Numbered from the stretch's first letter, positions 28,032-38,708 are shown. The stretch is DNA of 64,000 bases from an uncultured Pelagibacteraceae bacterium (GCA_902552985.1 CACDII010000003.1:62001-126000); one strand, 5' to 3'. Notes: generated from the letters alone by a model not told the origin. Numbers and translations are program-made.

Positions 28032-30371
28032 ATGAACAAAATTTTTAAAAAAATATTAATACTCGTTTCTAGCGCTTTTTTGATAACAAGCTTTTCTATA
28101 CTTGCAATTTTATGGGCATTTTCCAATAATTTGCCTAATTATAAATTTCTAAAAAATTACAAACCTCCGGTATCAAGCAAAGTTTATTCCGGTGAAGGTG
28201 AGCTGGTCAGTGATTTTTCTTCCGAAAAGAGAATTTTTATACCTTATAAATCAATACCCAAAAAAGTGATTTATGCTTTTTTATCTGCAGAAGATAAAAA
28301 TTTTTTTTCTCATCCAGGTGTTGATGCAAAAGGAGTTATAAGGGCAACCATAAATAACATTTCTAACATAATTTCTTCAAAGAGATTAGAAGGTGCTTCA
28401 ACAATTACTCAGCAAGTAGCAAAAAATTTTTTATTAACTAATGAGGTAAGTTTAAGTAGAAAATTAAAAGAGGCTATATTGGCATTTAGAATTGAAAGAG
28501 CTTTAACAAAGGAAAGAATTTTAGAATTATATCTTAACCAAATATACTTAGGTGAGGGATCATACGGTATAGCATCAGCAAGTCTTGTATATTTTGATAA
28601 GCCAATTAATCAATTGAATTACCCAGAAGCAGCTTTATTAGCAGCTCTACCTAAAGCGCCAAGCAGGTATAATCCGTACAAAAATTCTAAAACTGCTAAA
28701 TTTAGAAGAAATTTAGTTATTAAAAATTTATTACAAAATAATTATATTACTAAAGAAGAATACAAATCTTTTACGAAAAAAGAAATAATTTTAAAAAAAA
28801 GAAGAAAAATCTATTTAGAAGACACAAGATATTACGTAGAAGATGTTCGAAAACATATAGTAGATGAATTTGGTTTTGATAGAGTTTATAAACAAGGTTT
28901 TAATGTAAAAACACCATTAAATATAAAATTACAAAATATAGCAACCACTACTTTGAGAAATGGATTGTTAGATTATGATAAAAGAAAAGGTTGGAGAGGA
29001 CCTCTAATAAATAAAAAATATTCAAAAAATTGGACAAAAGGATTAAAAGATTTCAAATTAGAAAAATCTATAAATTGGAAACTAGCAATCGTTAAAGATA
29101 TTAGTCAATTTTTTATTGAAATAGAGACCGAAGATAAAATTGAGGGAAAAATTAATTATAATTCAATCTCGTGGACAAAAAAAGAATTCGATGAGTTATT
29201 TAAAGTAGGGGATGTGATTTATGTTAAAAAAATTAATAATAATGTTTATGATTTAAAACAATTACCCAAAGTAAATGGAGGAATTGTAGTTATGGATCCT
29301 TTTACTGGCCGAGTTGTTGCAATGAGTGGAGGATTTAGTTTTAAAAAAAGTGAATTTAATAGATCATCGCAAGCGTTAAGACAACCTGGTTCAGCTTTTA
29401 AACCTTTTATTTATGCGCTTGCATTAGAAAATAATTATACACCGTCTTCTTTAATTCTAGATGCACCATTGGTTTTGGAACAAGGTTCTGATTTAAAAAT
29501 GTGGAAACCAGAAAACTATGGAAAAAAATTTTACGGTCCATCGACTCTAAGAATGGGATTAGAAAAATCTAGAAATTTAATGACCGTTAGAATAGCTCAG
29601 GACTTAGGTTTAAAAAAAATAACTGATTTTTCTAAAAAAATTAAAATTTATGAAAATCCGGACGAGCTTTTATCTATTTCACTCGGTTCTAAAGAAACAA
29701 CACTTTTAAAACTAACATCAGCTTATTGTTCATTTGTTAATGGAGGAAAGTTGGTTGAGCCAATTTTAATAGATAGGATTCAGGATAGTGAAGGTAATAC
29801 AATATTTAATTCTGAAAAAAGAAAGTGTAACAAATGTGACCAAATATCTTTTTTAAATAATGATGTGCCAAAAATTTCAGATAATTTTATCCAAATATTT
29901 TCTCCTGAGACAGCATATCAAATGACTTCAATATTAGAGGGAGTTGTTAAAAGAGGAACTGGAAAAAAATTAAGAGATTTAAATTTAGATCTAGCAGGCA
30001 AAACAGGAACAACTAACAAAAATACAGATACGTGGTTTGTTGGTTTCACTTCTAAGTTGGTAGTAGGGGTTTATGTAGGTTTTGATGAACCGCAATCTTT
30101 AGGAAAATTTGAAACTGGTGCAAAAACAGCTATGCCTATATTTAAAGAATTCGTTAAAAAAGGTATTAAAAAGAAAGATGCTAGACCATTTAAGGTTGCC
30201 GATAATATTATTATGATGGTTGTTGATCACACAACAGGCAAAAAGGCAAATTTTGCTTCTAAAAAAACAATCATAGAAGCATTTAAAAAAGATAAACTCA
30301 ATTTTAAAGACAATCAGAATTTGGATATTAATAATAGATTTAAAAACAATAATATATTAAAGTTCTACTAA
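28032..30371 (+). CDS. mrcA: Penicillin-binding protein 1A
   Basis: Bifunctional peptidoglycan synthase at the inner membrane. 779 aa. TM anchor 9-30. GT51 glycosyltransferase with 'SAEDKNFFSHPGVD' and 'EGASTITQQVAKNF'. An OB-like insert (about 310-410) precedes a transpeptidase with 'QPGSAFKPF' (active Ser), 'SRN' and 'KTGTTN'. Its stop overlaps the prfB start by one base (TAATG). Confidence 0.97.
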   Translation: MNKIFKKILILVSSAFLITSFSILAILWAFSNNLPNYKFLKNYKPPVSSKVYSGEGELVSDFSSEKRIFIPYKSIPKKVIYAFLSAEDKNFFSHPGVDAKGVIRATINNISNIISSKRLEGASTITQQVAKNFLLTNEVSLSRKLKEAILAFRIERALTKERILELYLNQIYLGEGSYGIASASLVYFDKPINQLNYPEAALLAALPKAPSRYNPYKNSKTAKFRRNLVIKNLLQNNYITKEEYKSFTKKEIILKKRRKIYLEDTRYYVEDVRKHIVDEFGFDRVYKQGFNVKTPLNIKLQNIATTTLRNGLLDYDKRKGWRGPLINKKYSKNWTKGLKDFKLEKSINWKLAIVKDISQFFIEIETEDKIEGKINYNSISWTKKEFDELFKVGDVIYVKKINNNVYDLKQLPKVNGGIVVMDPFTGRVVAMSGGFSFKKSEFNRSSQALRQPGSAFKPFIYALALENNYTPSSLILDAPLVLEQGSDLKMWKPENYGKKFYGPSTLRMGLEKSRNLMTVRIAQDLGLKKITDFSKKIKIYENPDELLSISLGSKETTLLKLTSAYCSFVNGGKLVEPILIDRIQDSEGNTIFNSEKRKCNKCDQISFLNNDVPKISDNFIQIFSPETAYQMTSILEGVVKRGTGKKLRDLNLDLAGKTGTTNKNTDTWFVGFTSKLVVGVYVGFDEPQSLGKFETGAKTAMPIFKEFVKKGIKKKDARPFKVADNIIMMVVDHTTGKKANFASKKTIIEAFKKDKLNFKDNQNLDINNRFKNNNILKFY

Positions 30372-31469
30372 TGGATTCTGAATTTTTAACTCACAAAACC
30401 GAAATAGAAAAAATTTTACAGAGAATTAAGGAGTATCTTTGATAAAAATAAAATTTACATTAAGCTAGAAGAAAATAATAAAAAAGTTTTAGAAACTGAT
30501 TTTTGGAAAGATAGATTATCAGCGCAAAAAATAATAAAAGAAAAAAAGCTACAAGAAGATCTGGTAGTTTCATATGAAAATTCAAAGAAAGAAATTAAAG
30601 AGCTCTTTGAATTATACGAACTTGCTTTTGAAGAAAAAAATCAAGCAGTCATCTTAGAAACATTAAAAAAAGTTCAACAACTAAAAGATAAATCAAAAAA
30701 AAATGAAACTAAATGTTTCTTATCGAAGGAAAGCGATGGCTTAGATTGCTATTTAGAAATACATGCCGGTGCAGGAGGTACAGAAAGTCAAGATTGGGCT
30801 GATATGCTGAGACGAATGTATATGAAATGGGCTTCAAGTAAAAATTTTAAATCTAATCTTATTAGCGAACATAAGGGAGATGAAGCTGGTATTAAATCTT
30901 CTACTATTAAAATTGAAGGTGATTACATATATGGTTTACTTAAATCTGAATCTGGAATTCATAGATTGGTAAGAATCTCTCCATTTGATTCTGGAGCGAG
31001 AAGACATACAAGTTTTGCAAGTGTTTGGGTTTATCCTATTGTTGATGAAAATATAGATATAAATATTAAAGAAAGTGAATTGAGAATAGACACTTATAGA
31101 TCTAGTGGAGCTGGAGGCCAGCATGTTAATACAACTGATAGTGCAGTTAGAATTACTCATATTCCAACAAAAATTGTTGTACAATGTCAGAACGAAAGAT
31201 CTCAGCATAAAAATAAAGAAACTTGCATGAACATGTTGAAAGCAAGATTATATGATTTTGAGATTAAAAAAAGAGAACAAGAAACAAAAAATATTGAAAG
31301 TTCAAAATCTGAAATTGGGTGGGGACATCAAATAAGATCATATGTTCTTCATCCATATAGGTTGGTTAAAGACAATAGAACAAGTTATGAAAGTTCAAAT
31401 CCTGATAAAGTTTTAGATGGAGAAATTGACGATTTTTTAGAAAGTTCCTTATACAAAATAAATGTTTAA
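30371..31469 (+). CDS. prfB: Peptide chain release factor 2 with programmed +1 frameshift
   Basis: Recognises UAA/UGA and triggers peptide release. The gene is join(30371..30439, 30441..31469), about 365 aa. Frame zero begins 'MDSEFLTHKTEIEKILQRIK', reaches CTT TGA at 30437-30442, and continues one base on as 'DKNKIYIKLEENNKKVLETD'. The ORF track shows only the part from an internal Met at 30804. 'RISPFDSGARRHTSF' holds the RF2 SPF tripeptide and 'SSGAGGQHVNTTDSAVRI' the GGQ motif. The frameshift makes RF2 levels self-limiting, as known in most bacteria. Overlaps the next gene by 8 bp. Confidence 0.97.
30428..30442 (+). promoter_or_regulatory. prfB: prfB +1 frameshift signal
   Basis: AAGGAG (internal Shine-Dalgarno-like), TAT, then slippery CTT-T and in-frame TGA: the same layout and three-base spacing as the E. 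coli RF2 signal. At low RF2 the ribosome slips from CTT to TTT and reads GAT onward. Confidence 0.95.
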
Positions 31470-33669
31470 AAAAACTATTATAATATTTTTATATATATTA
31501 ATTTTTATATTATTAAGCCTTGTTTATTTAACCTATTTTGGAATTGAAACAAAAAGATTTAATCAAGCTATCAAAGAAAAAATTTTAGAAAATAATAATA
31601 AAATTAATATTGAACTAAATAAAGTTAAAATTGTCTTAAATCCTGTAAATTTTACAATTGCAGTAAAAACAAAAAACCCAGATATAATTGTTGAAAATAA
31701 GAAGATTAATTTAAAAAAAATTAGTGCAAATTTATCCTTAGGCGCTTTATTTAAAAAAGAATTTTCGATTAAAAATGCAAAGATATCTACAAAAGAGAAT
31801 AATTTAAAAGAAATATTAGATGTAGCGAGAATTATTCAAAATTCACCACAATTATTTATTATAGATAAAATGATTAAAGCAGGCAGAGTTTCTGCTGATA
31901 TTGATTTTAACTTTGATGACAAGGGGAAATTAGTAAAAAATTATAATATTAAAGGATTAGTTAAAGATGGAAAGGTCAGATTACTAAATAAAAAAAATAT
32001 TAGTAAAATTAATTTAAATTTTGATATTGATGATAAAAAATATTTATTAGAAAATTTAATAATAGAGTATGAAAAAGTAAAAATTTCATCTAGGAAAATA
32101 AAAATTAATAATAAAGACAATTTTTTTTTATTTGAAGGTGATTTTTCAAGTTTTAAAGGATCAAATAATTCTAACTTATTAACTTTAATTCTAAAAAACG
32201 ATTTAAAAAATCTTGGAATAGATAAATTAAATTTTACTTCTAATAATAATTTTTCCTTTAAATTAAGTAAAAAAATTAAAGTTTCAAATTTAAAAATTAA
32301 TTCTACAATTGATTTACACAATTTGATTTACAAAAAAAAAAATGATTTTTTAAAAAAATATATTTCGAACTATGATAATATTATTGAACTAGTTGATCAT
32401 AAAATTGAATTATCTTTAGATAAAAAAAAGTTAGCTATTAAAGGAAATGGTAAATTTTTAATTGATAATAATCCTGATAAAATTAATTATGAGGTTAAAT
32501 CAAATAAAGATAAGTATAATTTTAATAGTCAAATAGAATTAAATAACGTTCCTTTAAAAATAAAATTATTTAATTATATAAAAAAAGAAAAAGTAAATTC
32601 ATCATTATATTTAGAAGGGTTATATGAAAAAAATAAAAAGACTTATTTGAAGGAAATTTATTTAAAAGAGGCAGAAAATGGTTTTAAGATAAAAGGACTT
32701 AGTTTAAATCAAGACTACAAAATCAATTTTATTGAAGAAATATCTCTTAATTTTTTAAATGAGAATAAAAAGAAAAATAAAATATTGCTTCGAAAAAATA
32801 AAAAAAACTATGAATTATCTGGAAAATCTTTTGATGGAACTTATCTTTTAAACGAGCTTTTAAATTCTGAAAATGAAGGGAATCCTATTAATATTTTAAA
32901 TAAATTTAACTCAATTGTTAAAATTAATTTAACCAAAGTATTTATTGATGATGTTAATTACTTAAATAACCTCAGTGGAATATTAAAATTTAAAAAAAGC
33001 AATTTAAAAACTGCAGATTTAAAGGCTCATTTTCCTAAAAATAGAAAGCTTACTTTCACTATAAAAACAAACCAAATGGATGAAAAAATTACAACATTAT
33101 TTTCTGAATATGCAAAACCATTAGTTCAAAGATATAAATTTATAAAAGGGTTTGAAGAAGGAAATATTGATTTTCAATCAGTCAAAAAACAAAACATATC
33201 AAATTCCCAACTTAAAATTTATGATTTTAAATTAAAAGAGGTACCAGCATTAACTAAAATTCTTACTTTAGCATCATTACAGGGCATAGCTGATTTATTA
33301 ACTGGAGAAGGAATTAGATTTAATGAATTTGATATGAAGTTTAAAAATGAAAAGAAAGTAATGACGATTGAAGAAGTGTATGCGATTGGACCAGCTATTT
33401 CGGTTTTGATGGATGGATATGTGCAGCCTAATGAACTGATTAGTCTAAGAGGAACATTGGTCCCTGCAACTACATTAAATAAAGTTGTAGGATCTATACC
33501 TTTCTTAGGAAATATTCTAGTAGGTAAGAAAGTAGGAGAAGGGGTTTTTGGCGTTAGTTTCAAAATTAAAGGTCCACCTAAAAATTTAAAAACAACAGTC
33601 AATCCAATTAAAACATTAACTCCAAGATTTATTACTAGAACTTTAGAAAAAATAAAAAAAGCTAATTAG
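31462..33669 (+). CDS. AsmA-like (DUF3971/YhdP-type) membrane-anchored protein
   Basis: 735 aa. One N-terminal TM helix (4-28), then a very long Lys/Asn-rich beta-strand region. The C-terminal domain (about 560-735) has 'ASLQGIADLLTGEGIRFNEF', 'GPAISVLMDGYV' and 'LVPATTLNKVVGSIPFLGNI', a pattern shared by AsmA-like C-terminal domains of large periplasmic proteins. Relatives such as TamB and YhdP are implicated in phospholipid transport to the outer membrane; a similar role here is inference. Overlaps prfB by 8 bp, and its TTAG stop region is shared with tyrS. Confidence 0.78.
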   Translation: MFKKTIIIFLYILIFILLSLVYLTYFGIETKRFNQAIKEKILENNNKINIELNKVKIVLNPVNFTIAVKTKNPDIIVENKKINLKKISANLSLGALFKKEFSIKNAKISTKENNLKEILDVARIIQNSPQLFIIDKMIKAGRVSADIDFNFDDKGKLVKNYNIKGLVKDGKVRLLNKKNISKINLNFDIDDKKYLLENLIIEYEKVKISSRKIKINNKDNFFLFEGDFSSFKGSNNSNLLTLILKNDLKNLGIDKLNFTSNNNFSFKLSKKIKVSNLKINSTIDLHNLIYKKKNDFLKKYISNYDNIIELVDHKIELSLDKKKLAIKGNGKFLIDNNPDKINYEVKSNKDKYNFNSQIELNNVPLKIKLFNYIKKEKVNSSLYLEGLYEKNKKTYLKEIYLKEAENGFKIKGLSLNQDYKINFIEEISLNFLNENKKKNKILLRKNKKNYELSGKSFDGTYLLNELLNSENEGNPINILNKFNSIVKINLTKVFIDDVNYLNNLSGILKFKKSNLKTADLKAHFPKNRKLTFTIKTNQMDEKITTLFSEYAKPLVQRYKFIKGFEEGNIDFQSVKKQNISNSQLKIYDFKLKEVPALTKILTLASLQGIADLLTGEGIRFNEFDMKFKNEKKVMTIEEVYAIGPAISVLMDGYVQPNELISLRGTLVPATTLNKVVGSIPFLGNILVGKKVGEGVFGVSFKIKGPPKNLKTTVNPIKTLTPRFITRTLEKIKKAN

Positions 33670-34901
33670 GTTAATTTCAAAATTACGTGATTTTTCTTAC
33701 CATGGGAAAGTTTAAGCATTTTTTTGTTATCGAAATTATCTATCGAGATTTTTAATTTATCGTCTTCTACAGCTATATTATTTAATTTTATACCTTTGTT
33801 TTTAATTGTTCTTCTTACTTCGCTTTTAGAACCAAGTAAGTTTGCTATAACAACCAAGTCTACAATATTTAAACCATTAGATATATCATTACTGTTTATT
33901 TTTATAACGGGCAGATCATCTCCTATTGATCCTTTTTCAAAAGTATTTTTTGCAGTTTTTTCTGCATTAGCAGCAGCAACTTTTCCATGTAATAATGAGG
34001 TAGCTTCATTTGCTAAAATAATTTTTAATTTGTTTATATTTTCGTTTTTTAATTTCTCAATTTTATTTAATTCTAAATCTGTAAACATTTTTAAAAATTT
34101 TATTACATCTCTATCGTCAGTATTTCTCCAAAATTGCCAATAGTCGTAAGTAGATAAAAGTTTATTGTCTAGCCAAACTGCACCTTTTTCAGTTTTTCCC
34201 ATTTTGGCTCCTGAAGCCAAAGTTATTAATGGAGTTGTTAGCCCAAAGACTTGTTTGCTGGAATATCTTTTTATAAGTTCCACACCGTTAACGATATTAC
34301 CCCATTGATCTGAGCCACCTATTTGCATTAAACAATTTTTACTTTTATTTAGTTCAAGAAAGTCATAAGCTTGTAAGATCATATAATTAAATTCCATATA
34401 GCTAAGCGATTGTTCTCTTTCCAATCTTAGTTTCACACTATCGAAGCTTAACATTTTATTAATTGTAAAATGTTTTCCAATTTCCCTTAAAAATTTTATA
34501 TAATTCAATTTACCAAGCCATTTGTAGTTATTTACAAAAATAGGTTTTAATTTTGAGTTTGTTGTTTTTAAATATATTTTAAAAACTTTTTCAATATTTT
34601 TAATATTTTTTTCAATTTGTTTTTCTGAAAGAATTTTTCTAGTTTCCTCTTTGCCAGAAGGATCTCCGATTCTTGTTGTTCCTCCACCCAATAAAACAAT
34701 TGGCTGATGACCATGTTTTTGTAATAATCTTAAGCACATTATTTGCAGTAAGCTCCCAACATGCAGACTAGGTGCAGTACAATCAAATCCTATATAAGCT
34801 CTAATTTTTTTTTTATTCATCAATTGTTCCAATTCTTCCGAATTAGTACATTGATTAAAATATTCTCTTTCCCTGAACTCGTTTAGAAATGAATTTTCCA
34901 T
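33666..34901 (-). CDS. tyrS: Tyrosyl-tRNA synthetase
   Basis: Class I synthetase for tRNA-Tyr. 411 aa. 'FDCTAPSLHVGSLLQIMCLR' holds the HIGH-type motif (HVGS), 'MQIGGSDQWGNIVNG' binds tyrosine, and 'KMGKTEKGAVWLD' is the KMSKS-type loop. The C-terminal S4-like domain is at about 340-411. Divergent from anmK across 56 bp. Confidence 0.97.
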   Translation of the reverse strand: MENSFLNEFREREYFNQCTNSEELEQLMNKKKIRAYIGFDCTAPSLHVGSLLQIMCLRLLQKHGHQPIVLLGGGTTRIGDPSGKEETRKILSEKQIEKNIKNIEKVFKIYLKTTNSKLKPIFVNNYKWLGKLNYIKFLREIGKHFTINKMLSFDSVKLRLEREQSLSYMEFNYMILQAYDFLELNKSKNCLMQIGGSDQWGNIVNGVELIKRYSSKQVFGLTTPLITLASGAKMGKTEKGAVWLDNKLLSTYDYWQFWRNTDDRDVIKFLKMFTDLELNKIEKLKNENINKLKIILANEATSLLHGKVAAANAEKTAKNTFEKGSIGDDLPVIKINSNDISNGLNIVDLVVIANLLGSKSEVRRTIKNKGIKLNNIAVEDDKLKISIDNFDNKKMLKLSHGKKNHVILKLT

Positions 34902-34957
34902 ATTTTTAAAAAAAAGTGTAGAATCAATATACTTTATTTAAAATAATTAAAAAATAT

Positions 34958-36061
34958 ATGAATAAAACCTATTATAGCCTTGGTTTAATGAGCGGAACCT
35001 CAGGCGATGGAATAGATGCATCCTTAGCTATTTCTGATGGTAAAACGAAATTAGATATAATTGACAATAAATATGAAGGGTATTCAAATGATATTTGTGA
35101 AGAATTTCACGAATTAAAGGGAAAGATTCACAAAATAGAGGATATTGAAAAATTTTCTAAAGAATTAAAGGATCTAGAAAGAAAACTAACACTTAATAAC
35201 TCTACTGCAGTTGAAGTTATGAAAGATAGATTATTTAAGAAAAAAAAGGAAAAAATTGATTTAGTAGGATTTCATGGTCAAACAATTTTACATCTTCCGG
35301 AAAAAAAATTTTCATTACAATTAGGAGATGCTAAACTTTTATCTCAAATAACGAATACAAAAGTTATTTATAAGTTTAGGGAAAATGATCTAAAAAATGG
35401 AGGACAAGGAGCACCACTTGCTCCAATTTTTCATAAGTTACTAATCAATAATAAAAAACTTGAACTTCCAACAATAATATTGAATCTAGGAGGAATAGCA
35501 AATATTACATCAGTTGATAAAAATAATAAAATTTCTAGTCAAGATATTGGTCCAGGAAATTGTCTTATAGATAATTGGATTAGGTTAAATTCTAAGAATT
35601 TATTTTTTGATGAAGAAGGAAGTCTTGCTAGATCAGGCAAAATAAATAAAATAATACTAAATCAATCTTTAGAAAATTTTTATGATAATCAAGTTAGTAA
35701 AAAAAAATCTTTTGACACTAGAGATTTTGATTTATCTTTTGTAAGAGGTTTATCTTTAGAAGATGGTGCAGCAACATTAACAGAATTTACAGCAGATATA
35801 TGTTCAAAAAAAATTACTAATGGCAACGTTTATGTTTGTGGAGGTGGTAGAAAAAATAATTATTTAATTGAAAGAATAAAAAAAAAAATATCTAATAAGA
35901 TTGATACAATCGACACTCTTGGTATAGATGGAGATTTTGTAGAGTCTCAAGCCTTCGCATATCTTGCAATAAGATCTTATCTTAATTTACCAATCTCTTT
36001 TCCAGAAACAACAGGATGTAATAATCCATGTTCTGGTGGAGAGTTGATTGGAAAGAATTAA
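34958..36061 (+). CDS. anmK: Anhydro-N-acetylmuramic acid kinase
   Basis: Recycles cell-wall anhydroMurNAc to MurNAc-6-phosphate. 367 aa. 'GLMSGTSGDGIDASLA' N-terminus, 'GFHGQTILHLPEKK', 'LGGIANIT', 'DIGPGNCLIDNWI' and 'VCGGGRKNNYLI' are the family motifs. No murQ is adjacent. Its stop shares TTAA with the convergent hydrolase. Confidence 0.96.
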   Translation: MNKTYYSLGLMSGTSGDGIDASLAISDGKTKLDIIDNKYEGYSNDICEEFHELKGKIHKIEDIEKFSKELKDLERKLTLNNSTAVEVMKDRLFKKKKEKIDLVGFHGQTILHLPEKKFSLQLGDAKLLSQITNTKVIYKFRENDLKNGGQGAPLAPIFHKLLINNKKLELPTIILNLGGIANITSVDKNNKISSQDIGPGNCLIDNWIRLNSKNLFFDEEGSLARSGKINKIILNQSLENFYDNQVSKKKSFDTRDFDLSFVRGLSLEDGAATLTEFTADICSKKITNGNVYVCGGGRKNNYLIERIKKKISNKIDTIDTLGIDGDFVESQAFAYLAIRSYLNLPISFPETTGCNNPCSGGELIGKN

Positions 36062-36714
36062 AAAAGAGTTGTTTCTTTTTTAAGATATTTATCTAACGTC
36101 TTCACTAAATCGCTTTCAGATTTAGTAAAAAAATGATTAGCATCTGGAACTGATTGGAATTCTACTTTTATTCCTTTTTGTGAACTGAGTCTTTTATCCA
36201 TCTCCGATATATGACTGTATGGAACTAATTCATCCTTTTTTCCATAAACTACCAAACCTGAGGTAGGACAGGGAGATAAAAAAGAAAAGTCATAAACATT
36301 AGGTTGAGGTGAAATTGCAATAAATCTATTTATTTCTGGTCTTCTCATTAGCAATTGCATTGCTATTAATGAACCAAAAGAAAAACCAGATATCCAACAT
36401 TGTGAATTATCGAAATTTTCTCTTTCTAACCAGTCTAGAGCCGCTGCTGCATCGGCTAATTCTCCTTGTCCATTATCAAATTCTCCATCACTTTTTCCTA
36501 CACCTCTAAAATTAACTCTACAAACTGAAAAATTATTATCTACAAATGCGTTAAAAGTTTCCACAACTACTTTGTTGTTCATCGTTCCTCCATATTGAGG
36601 ATGTGGCTGTAAAACTAATGCAATTGGAGAAATATTTTTTTTACTTTTAAAATATTTTGCTTCTAACCTTCCAGCTGGGCCTGGTATAAAAATTTCAACA
36701 ATTTTATTATCCAT
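36058..36714 (-). CDS. Alpha/beta hydrolase (COG2945-like)
   Basis: 218 aa, serine hydrolase fold. 'LVLQPHPQYGGTMNNKVV' near the N-terminus, nucleophile elbow 'GFSFGSL', acid 'VYGKKDELVPY' and His in 'DANHFF'. Close in layout to a widespread alphaproteobacterial family of uncertain substrate. Divergent from the iscR-suf operon with 134 bp between, convergent with anmK. Confidence 0.85.
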   Translation of the reverse strand: MDNKIVEIFIPGPAGRLEAKYFKSKKNISPIALVLQPHPQYGGTMNNKVVVETFNAFVDNNFSVCRVNFRGVGKSDGEFDNGQGELADAAAALDWLERENFDNSQCWISGFSFGSLIAMQLLMRRPEINRFIAISPQPNVYDFSFLSPCPTSGLVVYGKKDELVPYSHISEMDKRLSSQKGIKVEFQSVPDANHFFTKSESDLVKTLDKYLKKETTLF

Positions 36715-36797
36715 AAAGATTGATTATTATTCTCAAGTAATAATTATATTTTTCTATCAAAATTGAGCGACAAAAAGCAAGTCCTTAAATAAGTTAT

Positions 36798-36829
36798 AAA
36801 CTTGACTAAAATACTCAGGTATATATAAA
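36798..36829 (+). promoter_or_regulatory. Predicted suf operon promoter overlapped by an IscR type 1-like operator
   Basis: A -35 TTGACT (36802-36807) and -10 TATAAA (36824-36829), 16 bases apart, lie 20 bp before iscR. Bases 36798-36822 fit the E. coli type 1 IscR consensus (ATASYYGACTRWWWYAGTCRRSTAT) at 23 of 25 positions by my alignment; the core reads GACTAAAATACTC. The operator covers the -35, which suits repression by the [2Fe-2S] form. Consensus transfer from E. coli is the main assumption. Confidence 0.65.
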
Positions 36830-36848
36830 GCCTTAAATTGCAAGGAAT

Positions 36849-37271
36849 ATGAAATTATCAAGTAAAGGAAGGTATGCCGTAATGGCTCTAGCGGATCTTG
36901 CTAAGTTTGATCCTAATGAGCCAGTTTCTCTTAGAGATATATCTCTAAGACAAGGAATTTCTTTACTTTATTTGGAACAATTATTCTTAAAACTAAAAAA
37001 AAATAAAATCGTTAAGAGCGTAAGAGGAAACAAAGGAGGATATGTTTTAAATAAGAATGCGTCTGACATAAAAATTTCTGAAGTATTTTTTGCAGTAGAA
37101 GAAAAAATTAAAACTATTGGATGTGAAAAACATTCTAAAAAAGGATGTAATGGAAAAAGCGTTAAATGTATTACTCACAACCTTTGGGATGAGCTTGAAG
37201 TTTATATTAATAGTTTTTTTGAAAGAAAAAAAATAAGTGATTTAATAAATGAAAAAGATAATAGAATTTAA
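36849..37271 (+). CDS. iscR: Rrf2-family iron-sulfur regulator, IscR-like
   Basis: 140 aa. Winged helix 'MKLSSKGRYAVMALADLAKF' plus 'NKGGYVLNK'. The ligand loop has Cys92, Cys100, Cys107 and His110 ('CITHNLW'), matching the Cys3His set of E. coli IscR (92, 98, 104, 107) with slightly longer spacing. It should bind a [2Fe-2S] cluster and sense cluster demand. It heads the suf operon, ending one base before sufB, and the upstream operator suggests autoregulation. Confidence 0.92.
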   Translation: MKLSSKGRYAVMALADLAKFDPNEPVSLRDISLRQGISLLYLEQLFLKLKKNKIVKSVRGNKGGYVLNKNASDIKISEVFFAVEEKIKTIGCEKHSKKGCNGKSVKCITHNLWDELEVYINSFFERKKISDLINEKDNRI

Positions 37272-38708
37272 ATGAGAGAAAAAGAGTTAAATAAATTAAA
37301 AGATTACAAGTATGGTTTTACTACTGATATTGAGAATATTAGAGCACCCAAAGGTTTGAATAAGGAGGTTATCGAATTTATATCAAAAGCAAAAAAAGAA
37401 CCCAAGTGGATGTTAGATTGGAGAATGAAAGCTTTTGAAAGATTAAAAAATTTGAAAGAGCCAAATTGGCAAAAACCAAAATATCCAAAAATTGATTATC
37501 AAGATATTTATTATTATTCAGCACCCAAGAGTGCAAGTGAAAAACCAAAAAATTTAGATGAACTAGATCCAAAACTTTTAGAAACTTATAAAAAACTTGG
37601 TATTCCACTCCAGGAACAACAAAGGCTTAATGGTATCGCTGTAGACGCAGTGTTCGACTCTGTTTCCGTTGCCACTACATTTAAAGATAAATTAAATGAA
37701 GTTGGTGTAATTTTTTGTTCAATATCCGAGGCAATACAAAAACATCCAGAACTTGTAAAAAAATATCTAGGTTCAGTAATTCCTTTGACAGATCATTATT
37801 TTGCAACATTAAATTCAGCAGTTTTTACAGATGGTTCTTTTGTTTACATTCCAAAAGGAGTTAGATGTCCAATGGAACTTTCAACATATTTTAGAATTAA
37901 TGCTTCCCAAACAGGACAATTTGAAAGAACTTTAATAATTGCTGATGAGGGAAGTTATGTAAGTTATCTAGAAGGATGTACCGCTCCAATGAGAGATGAA
38001 AATCAACTACACGCAGCCAATGTTGAGTTAATCGCATTGGATAATGCTGAAATTAAATATTCAACAGTACAAAATTGGTATCCAGGAGATGAAAACGGAA
38101 AAGGAGGAATATATAATTTTGTTACAAAAAGAGGTTTGTGCAAGGGTAAAAATTCTAAAATTTCATGGACTCAGGTAGAGACAGGGTCCGCAATTACTTG
38201 GAAATATCCTAGCTGCATTTTAAGAGGTGATAATTCAGTTGGAGAATTTTATTCAATTGCGATAACAAACAATCATCAGAAGGCAGACACAGGAACTAAA
38301 ATGATCCATTTAGGAAAAAATACACGAAGTAAAATTATATCAAAAGGTATAAGTGCTGGCTTTTCTGATATGACATATAGAGGTTTAGTTGATATTTCAT
38401 CTAAAGCAAAAAATTCTAGAAATTATACGCAATGCGATTCTTTGCTTATGGGTAATAAATGTGGAGCTCATACAGTACCATATATTAAAAATAAAAATTC
38501 AGACTCTAATATTGCTCACGAAGCAACAACGTCAAAAATAAGTGAAGAGCAATTACATTATTGTCAGCAAAGAGGACTTAATCAAGAAGAGGCTGTTGGT
38601 TTGATAGTAAATGGTTTTTGTAAGGAAGTTTTGCAACAATTACCAATGGAATTTGCTGTAGAGGCACAAAAGCTAGTGGGAATAAGTTTGGAAGGTAGCG
38701 TAGGTTAA
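37272..38708 (+). CDS. sufB: SUF scaffold protein SufB
   Basis: Core of the SufBC2D iron-sulfur cluster assembly scaffold. 478 aa. '[11 protein letters not shown]'-type segment ([13 protein letters not shown]), '[20 protein letters not shown]', '[20 protein letters not shown]' and '[20 protein letters not shown]' are diagnostic. Starts directly after iscR and abuts sufC. Confidence 0.98.
   Translation: MREKELNKLKDYKYGFTTDIENIRAPKGLNKEVIEFISKAKKEPKWMLDWRMKAFERLKNLKEPNWQKPKYPKIDYQDIYYYSAPKSASEKPKNLDELDPKLLETYKKLGIPLQEQQRLNGIAVDAVFDSVSVATTFKDKLNEVGVIFCSISEAIQKHPELVKKYLGSVIPLTDHYFATLNSAVFTDGSFVYIPKGVRCPMELSTYFRINASQTGQFERTLIIADEGSYVSYLEGCTAPMRDENQLHAANVELIALDNAEIKYSTVQNWYPGDENGKGGIYNFVTKRGLCKGKNSKISWTQVETGSAITWKYPSCILRGDNSVGEFYSIAITNNHQKADTGTKMIHLGKNTRSKIISKGISAGFSDMTYRGLVDISSKAKNSRNYTQCDSLLMGNKCGAHTVPYIKNKNSDSNIAHEATTSKISEEQLHYCQQRGLNQEEAVGLIVNGFCKEVLQQLPMEFAVEAQKLVGISLEGSVG

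Noticed and set aside
30804-31469. Truncated release factor gene or pseudogene
   Set aside because: The upstream part is present; the apparent stop is the known RF2 frameshift site, so the gene is intact.
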